From the NCBI RefSeq assembly GCF_040546025.1, contig NZ_JBEPNA010000001.1, forward strand, positions 496,001 to 560,000: a stretch of 64,000 nucleotides of DNA, in the 5' to 3' direction. This DNA comes from Marisediminicola sp040546025. Lineage in GTDB: Bacteria; Actinomycetota; Actinomycetes; Actinomycetales; Microbacteriaceae. Each line of letters opens with the position of its first letter. Positions within the stretch are counted from its first letter, which is position 1. Positions 51,525 through 60,508 of this stretch are shown in pieces. The translations under genes and the position numbers were made by a program. The notes below the pieces were generated by a model. The model was not told the origin of the DNA and ran no database searches. It saw only the letters and a list, made by a program, of their open reading frames with translations.

Positions 51525-52550
51525 GTGACTCTTTCCCGTCGGAAACCTCCCACCACCGAACCGCCAAGTAGTCGTGCACCCCGATATGCGGGAGCAGCCG
51601 GCCTGCGATCCATGCTCGATTTCTCCAACAACCGCGTTCTGGGAGTTCTCATCGCCCTCGCGGTGACCTTCACATTCTTCAGCATCATGGTGCCCTCATT
51701 CCTGACCGTCAACAACCTGCTCGAGATGGGGGTGCAATCGTCGATCATCGCCGTGATCGCCCTCGGCATGACCCTGGTCATCGTGACCGGGGGCATCGAC
51801 CTCTCGGTCGGGTCGATTGTCGGCCTGGTCAGCGTCGTCTGCGCGACCAACCTTGCTGCCTGGGGAACGCTCCCGACCATCCTCGTCGGCCTCGCGCTCG
51901 GCGCCGTGCTCGGGTTCATCAACGGCGCGTTCTCCGCCTTGTTCGCACTCGAGTCCTTCGTCGTCACGCTCGCCACCCTGAACGTGTACCGAGGGCTCGC
52001 CTTCCTCTACACGGGAGGCAGGCCCGTCTTCGGGCTCGACCAGGGCTTTCGTGACCTGCTCAGCGGCAGGCTCGGGCCCATCCCGAATCCGATCATCCTT
52101 GTCGCAGCCGTCACGCTGATCTGCTATCTGATACTCAACCGGTCCCGTCTCGGCGTGCACCTCAAGGCTGTGGGCACCAACTCGGATGCAGCCAGGAAGA
52201 GCGGCGTCGCGGTCAACCGCACCAAGGTGATGGCCTTCGTCCTCGCCGGAACCCTCTCGGGACTCGCCGCGCTCCTGCTGATGAGTCGGATCGGCGCCGC
52301 TGAACCCATTTCCGGCACCGGCTACGAACTGCTCGTCATCGCCGCCGTCGTCGTCGGCGGAACCAGCCTGATGGGCGGGCGCGCATCGATCGTCGGCACC
52401 GTTCTCGGCGCACTACTGCTTGGTTCCATCCGGACCGGCCTCACCCTCCTCAACGTCAATCCATTCCTCCAGCTGGTGGTCACCGGTGTGATCATCCTTC
52501 TTGCCGTGCTGGTGGACCGAGCAGCATCCCGATCGAAAGCGAAGCGATAA
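51525..52550 (+). CDS. Sugar ABC transporter permease (RbsC-like)
   Basis: A 341-residue membrane protein of the BPD_transp_2 group with about nine to ten helices. It has the family segment VIVTGGIDLSVGSIVGLV and the C-terminal VVVGGTSLMGGRASIVGTVLGA. GTG 51525 with GAAAGG upstream is preferred to a TTG six bases earlier. About 40 polar residues precede the first helix. Its stop overlaps the next start. Confidence 0.92.
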   Translation: MTLSRRKPPTTEPPSSRAPRYAGAAGLRSMLDFSNNRVLGVLIALAVTFTFFSIMVPSFLTVNNLLEMGVQSSIIAVIALGMTLVIVTGGIDLSVGSIVGLVSVVCATNLAAWGTLPTILVGLALGAVLGFINGAFSALFALESFVVTLATLNVYRGLAFLYTGGRPVFGLDQGFRDLLSGRLGPIPNPIILVAAVTLICYLILNRSRLGVHLKAVGTNSDAARKSGVAVNRTKVMAFVLAGTLSGLAALLLMSRIGAAEPISGTGYELLVIAAVVVGGTSLMGGRASIVGTVLGALLLGSIRTGLTLLNVNPFLQLVVTGVIILLAVLVDRAASRSKAKR

Positions 52551-53512
52551 TGTCCGACATCAAATACTCCACCCGGCTCAACTCGTTTGGTCTCGGCAAG
52601 GGACGCAAGTACCCCACCGGGGAGGAATCGACGCTCGACCTCATTGCGCTCGCTGGCCAGGTGACCGGGCTCACCTCCCTCGAACTGAACTATCCGGAGC
52701 ATTTCGGCACCGACTCGGTGGCCGACATCTCCGCGGCGCTCGACAACGTCGGACTCGACGTGCAGGGAGTGCAGCTGCGCTGGCCGGCCCCGATGTTCGC
52801 CGACGGAGCGTTCAGCAACCCCGACCCCGAGATCCGCCGTGCGGCCGTCACCATGGTGAAAGAGGCGATCGGGATCTGCCGCGAGCTCGGCGCCGACCAC
52901 GTGCTGCTCTGGCCGGCGCACGACGGGTACGAGTACCCGCTGCAGATGGACTACATGAAGTCCTGGGACTGGATGGTCGAATGTCTTCGCGAGGTCGCCG
53001 ACGTCGACCCCGGCATCCGCGTCTCGATCGAATACAAGCCGGCTGAACCGCGCGGGCGCACCCTGCTCAACACCACCGGAGCCGTCATCAAGCTGATCCG
53101 CGACTGCGACCGGCCGAACTTGGGGGTCACGCTTGACTTCGGGCACCTGCTGATGGCGAGAGAGAACCCGGCACAGTCGGCCGCGATGTGCCTGCGCGAG
53201 CAGAAACTCTTCGGGCTCCAGCTCAACGACTCGCACGGAGTCGCCGACGACGGGCTCCTGGTCGGGTCGATACACTTCTCCGAAACCCTCGAGCTCGCCT
53301 ACTACCTCGTGCGGGAGGGCTACGCCGGCACGTACTATTTCGACACCGATCCGGTGCGCGAGAATCCGGTGCGCGAGTGCGAGTTGAACATCGAGCGGAT
53401 GGGGCGAATCATCGAGGTGGCGACGGACATGGTGCGCGACGATCCCGCGCTGCCAACCGGCGACGCCCTGCACTCGGCATCGGTGCTGTGGACGAAGATG
53501 CTGGGCGCGTAG
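52550..53512 (+). CDS. Sugar phosphate isomerase/epimerase-like TIM barrel
   Basis: A 320-residue xylose-isomerase-like (AP endonuclease-2 superfamily) barrel. It has metal-site segments SIEYKPAEPRGR, TLDFGHLLMA, QLNDSHGV and YYFDTDPVREN. Family members isomerise or epimerise sugars, keto-acids or inositol derivatives. The gene is coupled to the permease (one-base overlap) and to the kinase that follows directly, so it probably acts on the imported sugar before or after phosphorylation. Confidence 0.87.
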   Translation: MSDIKYSTRLNSFGLGKGRKYPTGEESTLDLIALAGQVTGLTSLELNYPEHFGTDSVADISAALDNVGLDVQGVQLRWPAPMFADGAFSNPDPEIRRAAVTMVKEAIGICRELGADHVLLWPAHDGYEYPLQMDYMKSWDWMVECLREVADVDPGIRVSIEYKPAEPRGRTLLNTTGAVIKLIRDCDRPNLGVTLDFGHLLMARENPAQSAAMCLREQKLFGLQLNDSHGVADDGLLVGSIHFSETLELAYYLVREGYAGTYYFDTDPVRENPVRECELNIERMGRIIEVATDMVRDDPALPTGDALHSASVLWTKMLGA

Positions 53513-54481
53513 ATGAGTGCCGGAGCCATCTGCGTGGTCGGCTCGCTCAACGCTGACCTGATCGCCTACGTCGATTCGACCAGTGGCGGAGCCAGCTATG
53601 CCATCGGAGCGAACTTCGAGATGTGCGCTGGTGGGAAGAGTCTCAATGCCGCATTGAGCGTCGCCTCACTTGACCCGTCGGTGACGCTCGTCGGCCGCGT
53701 CGGCAGCGACGACCTCGGCAGGTTCCTCACCAGCACCCTCGAAGCGCGCGGCGTGTCCACGGCCGCAATCACCCGTGACCCCGCGGCACATACCGGAGTG
53801 GGGCACGTGCGGGTCAACCCGCAGGGGGACTACGACACAGTGGTCATCGCGGGAGCTAACGACCACCTCTCGGCATCCGATATCGACTCCTATCTCGAGG
53901 CCGCCCGCACGCCCGCGTTCGTGATCATGAACCTTGAGGTGCCGCTCGACACCGTCAGGCACGCTGTCGAGCGGTTCCGCGAGCGGGGCAGCACCATCGT
54001 GCTCAACCTCTCACCGGTGCACGAGCGTGCCAGAGAGTTCCTTCCTTTGGCCGACACCGTCGTCCTCAACGCCGACGAGGCGCGGCACATCCTCGAGATG
54101 CCGGAGGAGGGCGACCCCGTCACCCTCCTCCACGCACTTCAGGCAGTGGGAGGCGGCACGGTCGTACTGACTCTCGGTGCCGCCGGTGCGGCGGCGATCG
54201 GACAGGATGGCGTCGTCCTGCGCGTTGCCGGACAGAGCACGCAGGTCGTCAACTCCGTCGGCGCCGGCGACAGCTTCCTTGCCGCCCTGGTACTCGGCCT
54301 CGCGGCCGGCCTCGCCCTCGAGCGATGCCTGGATGTGGCGAACGCCGCGGGCGCGCTCGTCTGCGGCCGCTCTCAATCGTTCCTCACCCCGGAAGACATT
54401 CCGATAATCGAGCACGCCGTCGGCGTGCCCCTCTCCGGCGAAATCTCACCACACACCACAGCGGAGGCCACCCATGGCTGA
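53513..54481 (+). CDS. PfkB family carbohydrate kinase (ribokinase-like)
   Basis: A 322-residue kinase with the N-terminal CVVGSLNADLIAYVD, the Gly-rich CAGGKSLNAALSVASLD, and the C-terminal anion-hole and catalytic Asp in SVGAGDSFLAAL. It phosphorylates a sugar or sugar derivative with ATP. The ATG follows the isomerase stop with no gap. The product is the likely inducer recognised by the SorC regulator. Confidence 0.9.
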   Translation: MSAGAICVVGSLNADLIAYVDSTSGGASYAIGANFEMCAGGKSLNAALSVASLDPSVTLVGRVGSDDLGRFLTSTLEARGVSTAAITRDPAAHTGVGHVRVNPQGDYDTVVIAGANDHLSASDIDSYLEAARTPAFVIMNLEVPLDTVRHAVERFRERGSTIVLNLSPVHERAREFLPLADTVVLNADEARHILEMPEEGDPVTLLHALQAVGGGTVVLTLGAAGAAAIGQDGVVLRVAGQSTQVVNSVGAGDSFLAALVLGLAAGLALERCLDVANAAGALVCGRSQSFLTPEDIPIIEHAVGVPLSGEISPHTTAEATHG

Positions 54482-55223
54482 GAACATGATCGAACTGAGA
54501 AACGTCGAGAAGCATTTCGGGGGTGTTCAGGCACTGCGCGGGGTCACCATGAACGTGCCCGCGGGCAAGGTCACGGCGATCATCGGCGACAACGGTGCAG
54601 GCAAGAGCACGTTGATCAAGTGTCTTTCCGGCATCCACGAGCCGACCTCGGGCGAGCTGCTCGTCGACGGCGCACCGGTCAAGATCGCCTCGCCCCGCGA
54701 CTCCCGTGCCCTCGGCATCGAGACCGTCTACCAGGACCTCGCCGTCATCGACACGCTCACCGTCGTCGAGAATCTCTACCTATCGCGCGAGCTGCGGATC
54801 GGCGTCTGGCCGTTCCAGCTGCTCAACCGAAAGAAGATGAAGCGCGGCTCCGCCGAGATGCTCAAGCGGATCGGCAACACGACGCTGTCCCTCACGCAGG
54901 AGATCGGCGGGATGTCGGGCGGGCAGCGGCAGGCCGTCGCGATCTGCCGGGCGGTCGCCTGGGGGGCGAAAGTCGTTATCTTCGATGAACCCACCGCTGC
55001 CCTCGGAGTGAAGGAGAGCGCCGAGGTGCACACCCTCATCGCGTCGCTCCGCGACCAGGGCATCACGGTCATCCTCATCAGCCACAACTTCGAGGAGGTC
55101 ATGGGCCTCGCAGACCTCATCTGGGTGATGCGGCAGGGCCGGGCGCTGACCTCGCGAACGGCGAGCGAGACCAGCGGCCAGGAACTGGTCGCCCTGCTGA
55201 CCGGCGCGGAGGCGGCCCAGTGA
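54474..55223 (+). CDS. Sugar ABC transporter ATP-binding protein (single-domain, FrcA-like)
   Basis: A 249-residue ATPase with Walker A GDNGAGKST, Q-loop VYQDLAV, signature MSGGQRQAVAICRAV, Walker B VVIFDEPTAALG and switch LISHNFEEVM. Most ribose-type importers have a double-length ATPase (about 500 residues); this is a single-domain version of the kind found in FrcA-like systems, so it must dimerise. The start overlaps the kinase stop by eight bases with GGAGG upstream. Confidence 0.92.
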   Translation: MAENMIELRNVEKHFGGVQALRGVTMNVPAGKVTAIIGDNGAGKSTLIKCLSGIHEPTSGELLVDGAPVKIASPRDSRALGIETVYQDLAVIDTLTVVENLYLSRELRIGVWPFQLLNRKKMKRGSAEMLKRIGNTTLSLTQEIGGMSGGQRQAVAICRAVAWGAKVVIFDEPTAALGVKESAEVHTLIASLRDQGITVILISHNFEEVMGLADLIWVMRQGRALTSRTASETSGQELVALLTGAEAAQ

Positions 55224-55255
55224 GTGCCACTCTGGCACGGCGGGGATAGCGCACG

Positions 55256-56272
55256 ATGGCAAAACCGCTTGTGCTGCTCAGCCCCGCACCTCAGCGCCGG
55301 GACCGCATCTTCACGCCTGCCGCGCTGGCGCGGCTCCGTTCGCATTTCGACGTCGTCGACTACGAGGAGCGCCCGGATATGCTCGACTTCGCCCGACGGC
55401 TCCCTGCGGCCTTCGCCGTGGTAGGGCAGCCGGACCTCGACACCGCCGCGATAGACCGAGCGGACAACCTCCGGGCCATCATCAACGTGGAAGGCAACTT
55501 CCTCCCGAACGTCGACTACCAGGCCGCGTTTCGCCGAGGCGTCCGCGTTCTCGGCTGCGGCCCCGCCTACGCGCAGGCCGTCGCCGAGTTTGCCTTGGGA
55601 CTCGCACTCGACCTCGCCCGCGGCATCTCACGTGAGGATCGCGCCGCCAGATCGGGAGAGGAGGGTTACCTCTCGGCGAGCACCGCCGATTCGATCCTGC
55701 TGCGCCACGCCGATGTCGGGCTCATCGGCTTCGGCAACCTCGGGCGGAGCCTTCACCGACTGCTCGAACCGTTCGCGCCGACAGTGCGCGTCGTCGATCC
55801 GTGGCTGCCGGTCGCGATCCTCGACGAGTACGGGGTGAAGGCAGCCTCGCTCGAGGACACCCTCAGGGCGAGCACGTTTGTGTTCATGCTGGCCACGGCG
55901 ACTGCCGAGAGCGCGCACCTGCTCGGGGCCGCGGAGCTCGACCTGCTGCGTCCCGGTGCCCGGTTGGTGCTGGTGAGCCGCGCGGCCGTCGTGGATTACG
56001 ACGCGCTCTACGACCGTCTCGCCGCAGGCCGCTTCCTCGCTGCCATCGATGTGTGGCCGACCGAGCCGATTCCGCTTGACAGCCCGTTCCGTGCTCTCGG
56101 TAACGTGATCATTTCCGGGCACCGAGCGGGGGGAATACCGGAGGCCTTCCAGTCAATAGGGGACATGGTCTGCGACGACCTCGAGCTGATGAAAAAGGGC
56201 TTGCCGCCCGTGCGGCTGCAGGCCGCCGAACCCGAACTGGTGGGGCGCTACCGCAATCGGCCGGTCGCCTAG
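55256..56272 (+). CDS. D-isomer-specific 2-hydroxyacid dehydrogenase family protein
   Basis: A 338-residue NAD-dependent dehydrogenase. It shows the NAD-binding VGLIGFGNLGRSLHRLL, the acidic residue in VVDPW, LVSRAAVVDYDAL, the catalytic Glu in VWPTEP, and the His in SGHRAG. It would oxidise a 2-hydroxyacid or reduce a 2-keto acid. As the last gene of the importer operon it probably completes catabolism of the imported compound, which would then be a sugar acid or be converted to one; this is inference. Confidence 0.87.
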   Translation: MAKPLVLLSPAPQRRDRIFTPAALARLRSHFDVVDYEERPDMLDFARRLPAAFAVVGQPDLDTAAIDRADNLRAIINVEGNFLPNVDYQAAFRRGVRVLGCGPAYAQAVAEFALGLALDLARGISREDRAARSGEEGYLSASTADSILLRHADVGLIGFGNLGRSLHRLLEPFAPTVRVVDPWLPVAILDEYGVKAASLEDTLRASTFVFMLATATAESAHLLGAAELDLLRPGARLVLVSRAAVVDYDALYDRLAAGRFLAAIDVWPTEPIPLDSPFRALGNVIISGHRAGGIPEAFQSIGDMVCDDLELMKKGLPPVRLQAAEPELVGRYRNRPVA

Positions 56273-56376
56273 CTGCTGGATGCGGCCGCGGAGCGACCAC
56301 TACCGGGTACTCGGCGGTGCTCGGGCGCGGCGGCCGATTGGGCGGCCCGGTGGGCGGCCGTGACAGACTAGGTGGA

Positions 56377-57420
56377 GTGACCAGTACAACGCAGCCCCTG
56401 TCCGAACGCATCACCGCTCCCGCCGAGGTGCGCTTTCCGCAGCCGCTCGCCGGCGTCACCTGGCGGCCCATGACCGTCGAGGACGTCAAACCCGTCTTCG
56501 AGCTCCGCAAGCTCGTCGGCCGCGTCGACCATCCGAGCTACTCCCTCACCCTCGAGGAGATCGAGCACGAGATCACCGCGGACGAGCTCGATCGCGCCCA
56601 CGACACTGTGATCGGCATCGACGTCAACGGGCGCGCCGTCGCCTACGGAATCGTCGTGCTGCAGCCGAGCCAGGCCACACTCGTGCGCTCGGCATTCGAG
56701 GGACACGTGCATCCCGACCGCCGCGGCGAGGGCCTCGACGAGGTGCTGCTCGACTGGCTCGAGGACCGCGGGCTGCAGCAGCTCGCCTCCTCCGACAAGA
56801 CGCTCCCGGGTTGGTTCATGACGGCCGTTCCGCGGCAGGCCGAGGAGATGCTCGAACTGCTGCGCGGCCGCGGGTTCGACTTCCGCCGCAACTGGTTCGA
56901 GCTTGTGCGCGACGTGACCGAGCCGATCCCCGACATCCCGCTGCCCGACGGCGCCCGCGTCGAGACATACGGCCCGCAGTGGGCCGAGAAGACGCGCATC
57001 GCGCGCAATGACGCCTTCCGCGACCACTTCGCCTCGCAGCCGCTCACGATTCAGGAGTGGTTTTCGCACGACAGCCTGCCCATCGCCCGGGCCGACCTCT
57101 CCTACGTCGTGATCATGCCCGACGAGACGGGCGAGGAGCAGGTCGCGGCCTTCGCGATGACCGACATCAACGAGCACGACTGGGACCAGCTCGGCTTCAG
57201 GTTCGGCTATATCCCCTACGTGGGCGTGCGGCGCGACTGGCGCGGGATGAAGCTCGCGCCGGCCGTGCTGTCGCACCTGCTCAAGGCCTACCGCGAGGCC
57301 GGGCTGGTGAAGGCGGTGCTCGACGTCGATGCCGACAGCCCGACCGGAGCCGTCGAGCTCTATGAGCGGATCGGGTTCGTGATGACGAGCCGCTCGGTGA
57401 GCGTGCTCAAGGAGTACTAG
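56377..57420 (+). CDS. GNAT family N-acetyltransferase (two-domain, mycothiol synthase-like)
   Basis: A 347-residue protein with two GNAT domains. The first is around residues 25-160 (VHPDRRGEGLDEVLLDWL); the second is around 180-345 and carries the better acetyl-CoA motif VGVRRDWRGMKLAPAVLSHLLK. This layout resembles mycothiol synthase and related two-domain GNATs, but mycothiol synthase itself cannot be asserted. The GTG start is supported by GGTGGA. The longer open frame upstream has no GNAT similarity. Confidence 0.85.
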   Translation: MTSTTQPLSERITAPAEVRFPQPLAGVTWRPMTVEDVKPVFELRKLVGRVDHPSYSLTLEEIEHEITADELDRAHDTVIGIDVNGRAVAYGIVVLQPSQATLVRSAFEGHVHPDRRGEGLDEVLLDWLEDRGLQQLASSDKTLPGWFMTAVPRQAEEMLELLRGRGFDFRRNWFELVRDVTEPIPDIPLPDGARVETYGPQWAEKTRIARNDAFRDHFASQPLTIQEWFSHDSLPIARADLSYVVIMPDETGEEQVAAFAMTDINEHDWDQLGFRFGYIPYVGVRRDWRGMKLAPAVLSHLLKAYREAGLVKAVLDVDADSPTGAVELYERIGFVMTSRSVSVLKEY

Positions 57421-57452
57421 CGGCTGGCGGAGCAGTGGGCGAGGATGAAACC

Positions 57453-57998
57453 ATGCCGGTAGCCGACCACCAATCGACCCTGAGTGATGCGGCGATGTCG
57501 GCCGCGACGGGCAGGCATCCGCTGGACTGGTTCGAGCTGCTCGACGCGCAGCACGCCGCGGCCTGGTCCCACGCCGAGATCGCCCGCTGGCTCTCGCAGC
57601 ACGAACGCGTCGACGGGTGGTGGGCGCAGTCGATCACGGTGAGGTTCGAGCAGGCGAGGGGGATGCGGGCGCCTGGGCAGATGGCGGACGGCACCTACAC
57701 GGTCGGCGCGAGCAAGAGCATCCCCGGCGACCAGCAGCAGGCCCTCGACCGCGCGATCGCGGTGTTTTCCGCTCATCTCGGCATCGAGCCGGCATCGGTC
57801 AACCGCACCGCGAAGTATCCGACGGCGCGGTGGAAGCTCGCCGACGGCGAGTCGATGCTCGTGACCGCGAGCCCGACGAAGAACGCCAGAACGAGCATCT
57901 CCGCGGCGCACTCGAGGATCAGCGACGCCGACCGGGCCGGCACCGCGAAGGGCGAGCTCGCCTCGGTGGTGAACGGGCTCGCTCCCTCGCTCGACTAG
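57453..57998 (+). CDS. DUF4287 domain-containing protein
   Basis: A 181-residue protein. Residues 15-80 match the DUF4287 pattern (GRHPLDWFELLDAQHAAAWSH, EIARWLSQ, VDGWWAQSITVRFEQARG). The second half (GTYTVGASKSIP and a C-terminal segment) resembles a truncated activator/SRPBCC-like tail. Function unknown. The ATG has GAGGA upstream. It precedes ispE by ten bases. Confidence 0.8.
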   Translation: MPVADHQSTLSDAAMSAATGRHPLDWFELLDAQHAAAWSHAEIARWLSQHERVDGWWAQSITVRFEQARGMRAPGQMADGTYTVGASKSIPGDQQQALDRAIAVFSAHLGIEPASVNRTAKYPTARWKLADGESMLVTASPTKNARTSISAAHSRISDADRAGTAKGELASVVNGLAPSLD

Positions 57999-58007
57999 GT
58001 TGGAGCA

Positions 58008-58949
58008 ATGACCTTATCGGCGCCCACCACCGTGGTGCACGCCCGGGCCCCGGGCAAGATCAACGTCTTCCTCAAAGTTGGCGCCCTGCTCGACGATGGC
58101 TACCATGACGTCGCCTCGGCGTATCAGGCCGTCTCGCTGTCAGAAGACGTGCGAGCGTACCCCGCAGACGACTTCTCCGTCACATTCACCAACTCGAGCA
58201 GCGTCGACACCTCCGGACTGCCGCTCGACGGCTCGAACCTCGCGATCAAGGCCGCGACGCTGCTGGCCCGACGGGCCGGCTACCGCGGCGGCGTGCGCCT
58301 CGAGATCGAGAAGCACGTTCCGATCGCGGGCGGGATGGGCGGCGGGTCGGCGGATGCTGCCGCGACGCTTCTCGCCTGCGACACGCTCTGGGGAACCGAC
58401 CTCGGCCGGGAGGAGCTCGTCGAGCTCGCCGGCGAGCTCGGCGCCGACGTTCCGTTCGCCTTCATCGGCGGCACCGCGATCGGCACCGGCCGCGGCGACC
58501 AGCTGAGCCCCGCGCTGGCCAAGGGGCACTTCCAGTGGGTCTTCGCCCTCGCCGACTTCGGAATGTCGACGCCAGAGGTGTACCGCGAACTCGACCGGCA
58601 CCGCGACCGCCACGCGCAGGACATCTTCCCCGCCGAGGTCGCCCCCCACGTCGACGCGAACGTGCTGCAGGCGCTGCGCGCCGGCGACCCGCACATGCTC
58701 GCTGAGGTGCTGCACAACGACCTTCAGGCGCCGGCGCTGCAGATGGAGCCGAAGCTCGCGAAGGTGATCGAGCTGGGCGAGGAGAACGGCGCTCTCGCCG
58801 GCATGATCTCCGGCTCGGGCCCCACCGTCGCGTTCCTCGCCGCCGACCTCGACAACGCGCTCGAGCTGCAGATCGCGCTGAGCGCCGCGCGGCTGAACGT
58901 CGTACGGGCCACAGGGCCGGTGCACGGGGCCCGAGTCCTCAGCACGTAG
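58008..58949 (+). CDS. ispE: 4-diphosphocytidyl-2-C-methyl-D-erythritol kinase
   Basis: A 313-residue GHMP kinase. N-terminal ARAPGKINVFLKVG, the ATP-binding PIAGGMGGGSADAAAT, and the C-terminal GMISGSGPTVAFLA are all as in IspE. It phosphorylates CDP-methylerythritol in the non-mevalonate isoprenoid pathway. Its place after tatD/rsmA in broader actinobacterial synteny is interrupted here by the sugar-importer region. Confidence 0.94.
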   Translation: MTLSAPTTVVHARAPGKINVFLKVGALLDDGYHDVASAYQAVSLSEDVRAYPADDFSVTFTNSSSVDTSGLPLDGSNLAIKAATLLARRAGYRGGVRLEIEKHVPIAGGMGGGSADAAATLLACDTLWGTDLGREELVELAGELGADVPFAFIGGTAIGTGRGDQLSPALAKGHFQWVFALADFGMSTPEVYRELDRHRDRHAQDIFPAEVAPHVDANVLQALRAGDPHMLAEVLHNDLQAPALQMEPKLAKVIELGEENGALAGMISGSGPTVAFLAADLDNALELQIALSAARLNVVRATGPVHGARVLST

Positions 58950-58984
58950 CCGCGGCGAGTCTGCTCCCGCTCGTGCTCCGCGAC

Positions 58985-60508
58985 TCAGTCGCGCTCGAAG
59001 CGAACCACGTTGGTGTCGCTGAGGTTCCACTCGTCGGTCGGACTCCACCCGACGCCGGCGAGGGTCTGGGTCGTCGACTCGCGCCGGTCCCGCTTGACGC
59101 TCGTGATGAGATAGGCCACATCTGAGCCGGCCAGCCGGTCGAGCGACTCGTCGAGCCGGTTGCGCGTCTCCCACAGCTGGCCAGTCTGGCCGGCCGGCGT
59201 GTCGATCGTGACGTCGACGCTGCCCTCGAAGGCGTCCGGGTAGGTGTACGCGATGACCCGGGATGTCGCGGTCGCGTGGTAGCGCACCGGCCCGTAGATG
59301 ATCGCCGTCGTTCCCGGGCCATCCTCGGTGCGCTGCTCCGAGATGAGCGCGGCAACCTCCTTCCAGGTGGACGCCTGCTTCGCATCCGGCTGGCGCTGTT
59401 CCACGATCGACGGGATGGCGAGCAGCACGAGGCTCGCGAGGGTGAGGGCCGCGAGGGGCCTCGTCGGCACGGCGGCGATCGCGGCACCGATGACGAGGGC
59501 CACGAACGGCAGGCACATCGTGAGGTACCGCGGGGTGTAGAGCGGCGAGTACAGCTCGGTGGCGAGCAGAAGCGCCGCAGTCGGCACCACGAGCGCGGGC
59601 AGCAGCACGGCGCCCGCCGAGAAACCCCTCACCGTGCGGAGCAGCGCGATCACGCCGAACGCGATGAGGATCCATCCGGCGATCGCGAACCGCCCGTCGA
59701 ACAGGAACCACTGCGTGCGCAGCACCTGCCGGGGCGTGTCGGGACCGAGGTCGAGAATCCACGACACCTGCGCGTTCTGCCCGATTACGGCGAGCGCGAA
59801 CGGCAGCAGGGCGACGGCGGCGGCGGCACTCGCCACGAACCACCGGCGCGCCGTCGCCACGGCGGTTCGACGCGCGCTCGCGAGCCACCACGCCATGGAG
59901 AAGCCGTGGGCGACGATGACGAGCGCGAGGTAGATGAAGAAGTAGCACGACACCACGGTGAGCGCGGCGTAGGCGAGCCACCAGCGCCGCCGATTGCTCC
60001 GCTGAGCGTGCAGCAACACGATCGTGAGCAGCACCGCGAGCGCGGCGCTCAACGCGTACGACCGGGCCTCGGTGCCCATCCAGGTCGCGCGGGGGAGCAG
60101 GCAGAAGACCAGCCCGCCGACAACCGCGCCGCCGCCCAAGCCGAGCTGCCGGCCGAGCACCACGGTGAGGGACGCCGCGGCACCCACCGCGATCGCGCTC
60201 GGCATCCGCAACAGCACAGGGGAGTACCCGAACAGGTCGACGAGGGCGTGCATCAGCAGGTAGTAGGCGCCGTGGACGGCGTCGACGTTGCCCAGCATGC
60301 GCCACAGCTCGGGCCAGTCGCGCGTGACCGCGGTGACGGTGGCCGCCTCGTCGTACCAGAGGGACGGGATGCCGATGCCGATGAGCGAGATCGCGAGGCC
60401 GAGCAGGCCGACGAGGGCGGGCGCGAGCGCGGGATGGCTGCGGATGCGCGTCGATAGACTTGGAGACCCGCCGCGCGTGCGGCTCTGGGCAGTGAGGAGG
60501 TCAGCCAT
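58985..60508 (-). CDS. Polytopic membrane glycosyltransferase-like protein (GT39/PMT-type)
   Basis: A 507-residue protein with about eleven hydrophobic segments and a C-terminal soluble domain (from about residue 385). After the first helix it has SLWYDEAATVTA, whose Asp-Glu pair matches the catalytic site of GT-C mannosyl- or arabinosyltransferases. Such enzymes use polyprenyl-phosphate sugars at the outer face of the membrane. The acceptor is unknown. The ATG overlaps the start codon of the divergent gene by two bases (the shared CATG). Confidence 0.8.
   Translation of the reverse strand: MADLLTAQSRTRGGSPSLSTRIRSHPALAPALVGLLGLAISLIGIGIPSLWYDEAATVTAVTRDWPELWRMLGNVDAVHGAYYLLMHALVDLFGYSPVLLRMPSAIAVGAAASLTVVLGRQLGLGGGAVVGGLVFCLLPRATWMGTEARSYALSAALAVLLTIVLLHAQRSNRRRWWLAYAALTVVSCYFFIYLALVIVAHGFSMAWWLASARRTAVATARRWFVASAAAAVALLPFALAVIGQNAQVSWILDLGPDTPRQVLRTQWFLFDGRFAIAGWILIAFGVIALLRTVRGFSAGAVLLPALVVPTAALLLATELYSPLYTPRYLTMCLPFVALVIGAAIAAVPTRPLAALTLASLVLLAIPSIVEQRQPDAKQASTWKEVAALISEQRTEDGPGTTAIIYGPVRYHATATSRVIAYTYPDAFEGSVDVTIDTPAGQTGQLWETRNRLDESLDRLAGSDVAYLITSVKRDRRESTTQTLAGVGWSPTDEWNLSDTNVVRFERD

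Noticed and set aside
57047..57059. A further match to the repeat word (GATTCAGGAGTGG) inside the GNAT gene.
   Set aside because: It lies in conserved coding sequence (LTIQEWF), lacks the CATTATT half and has no opposed partner, so it is probably chance.
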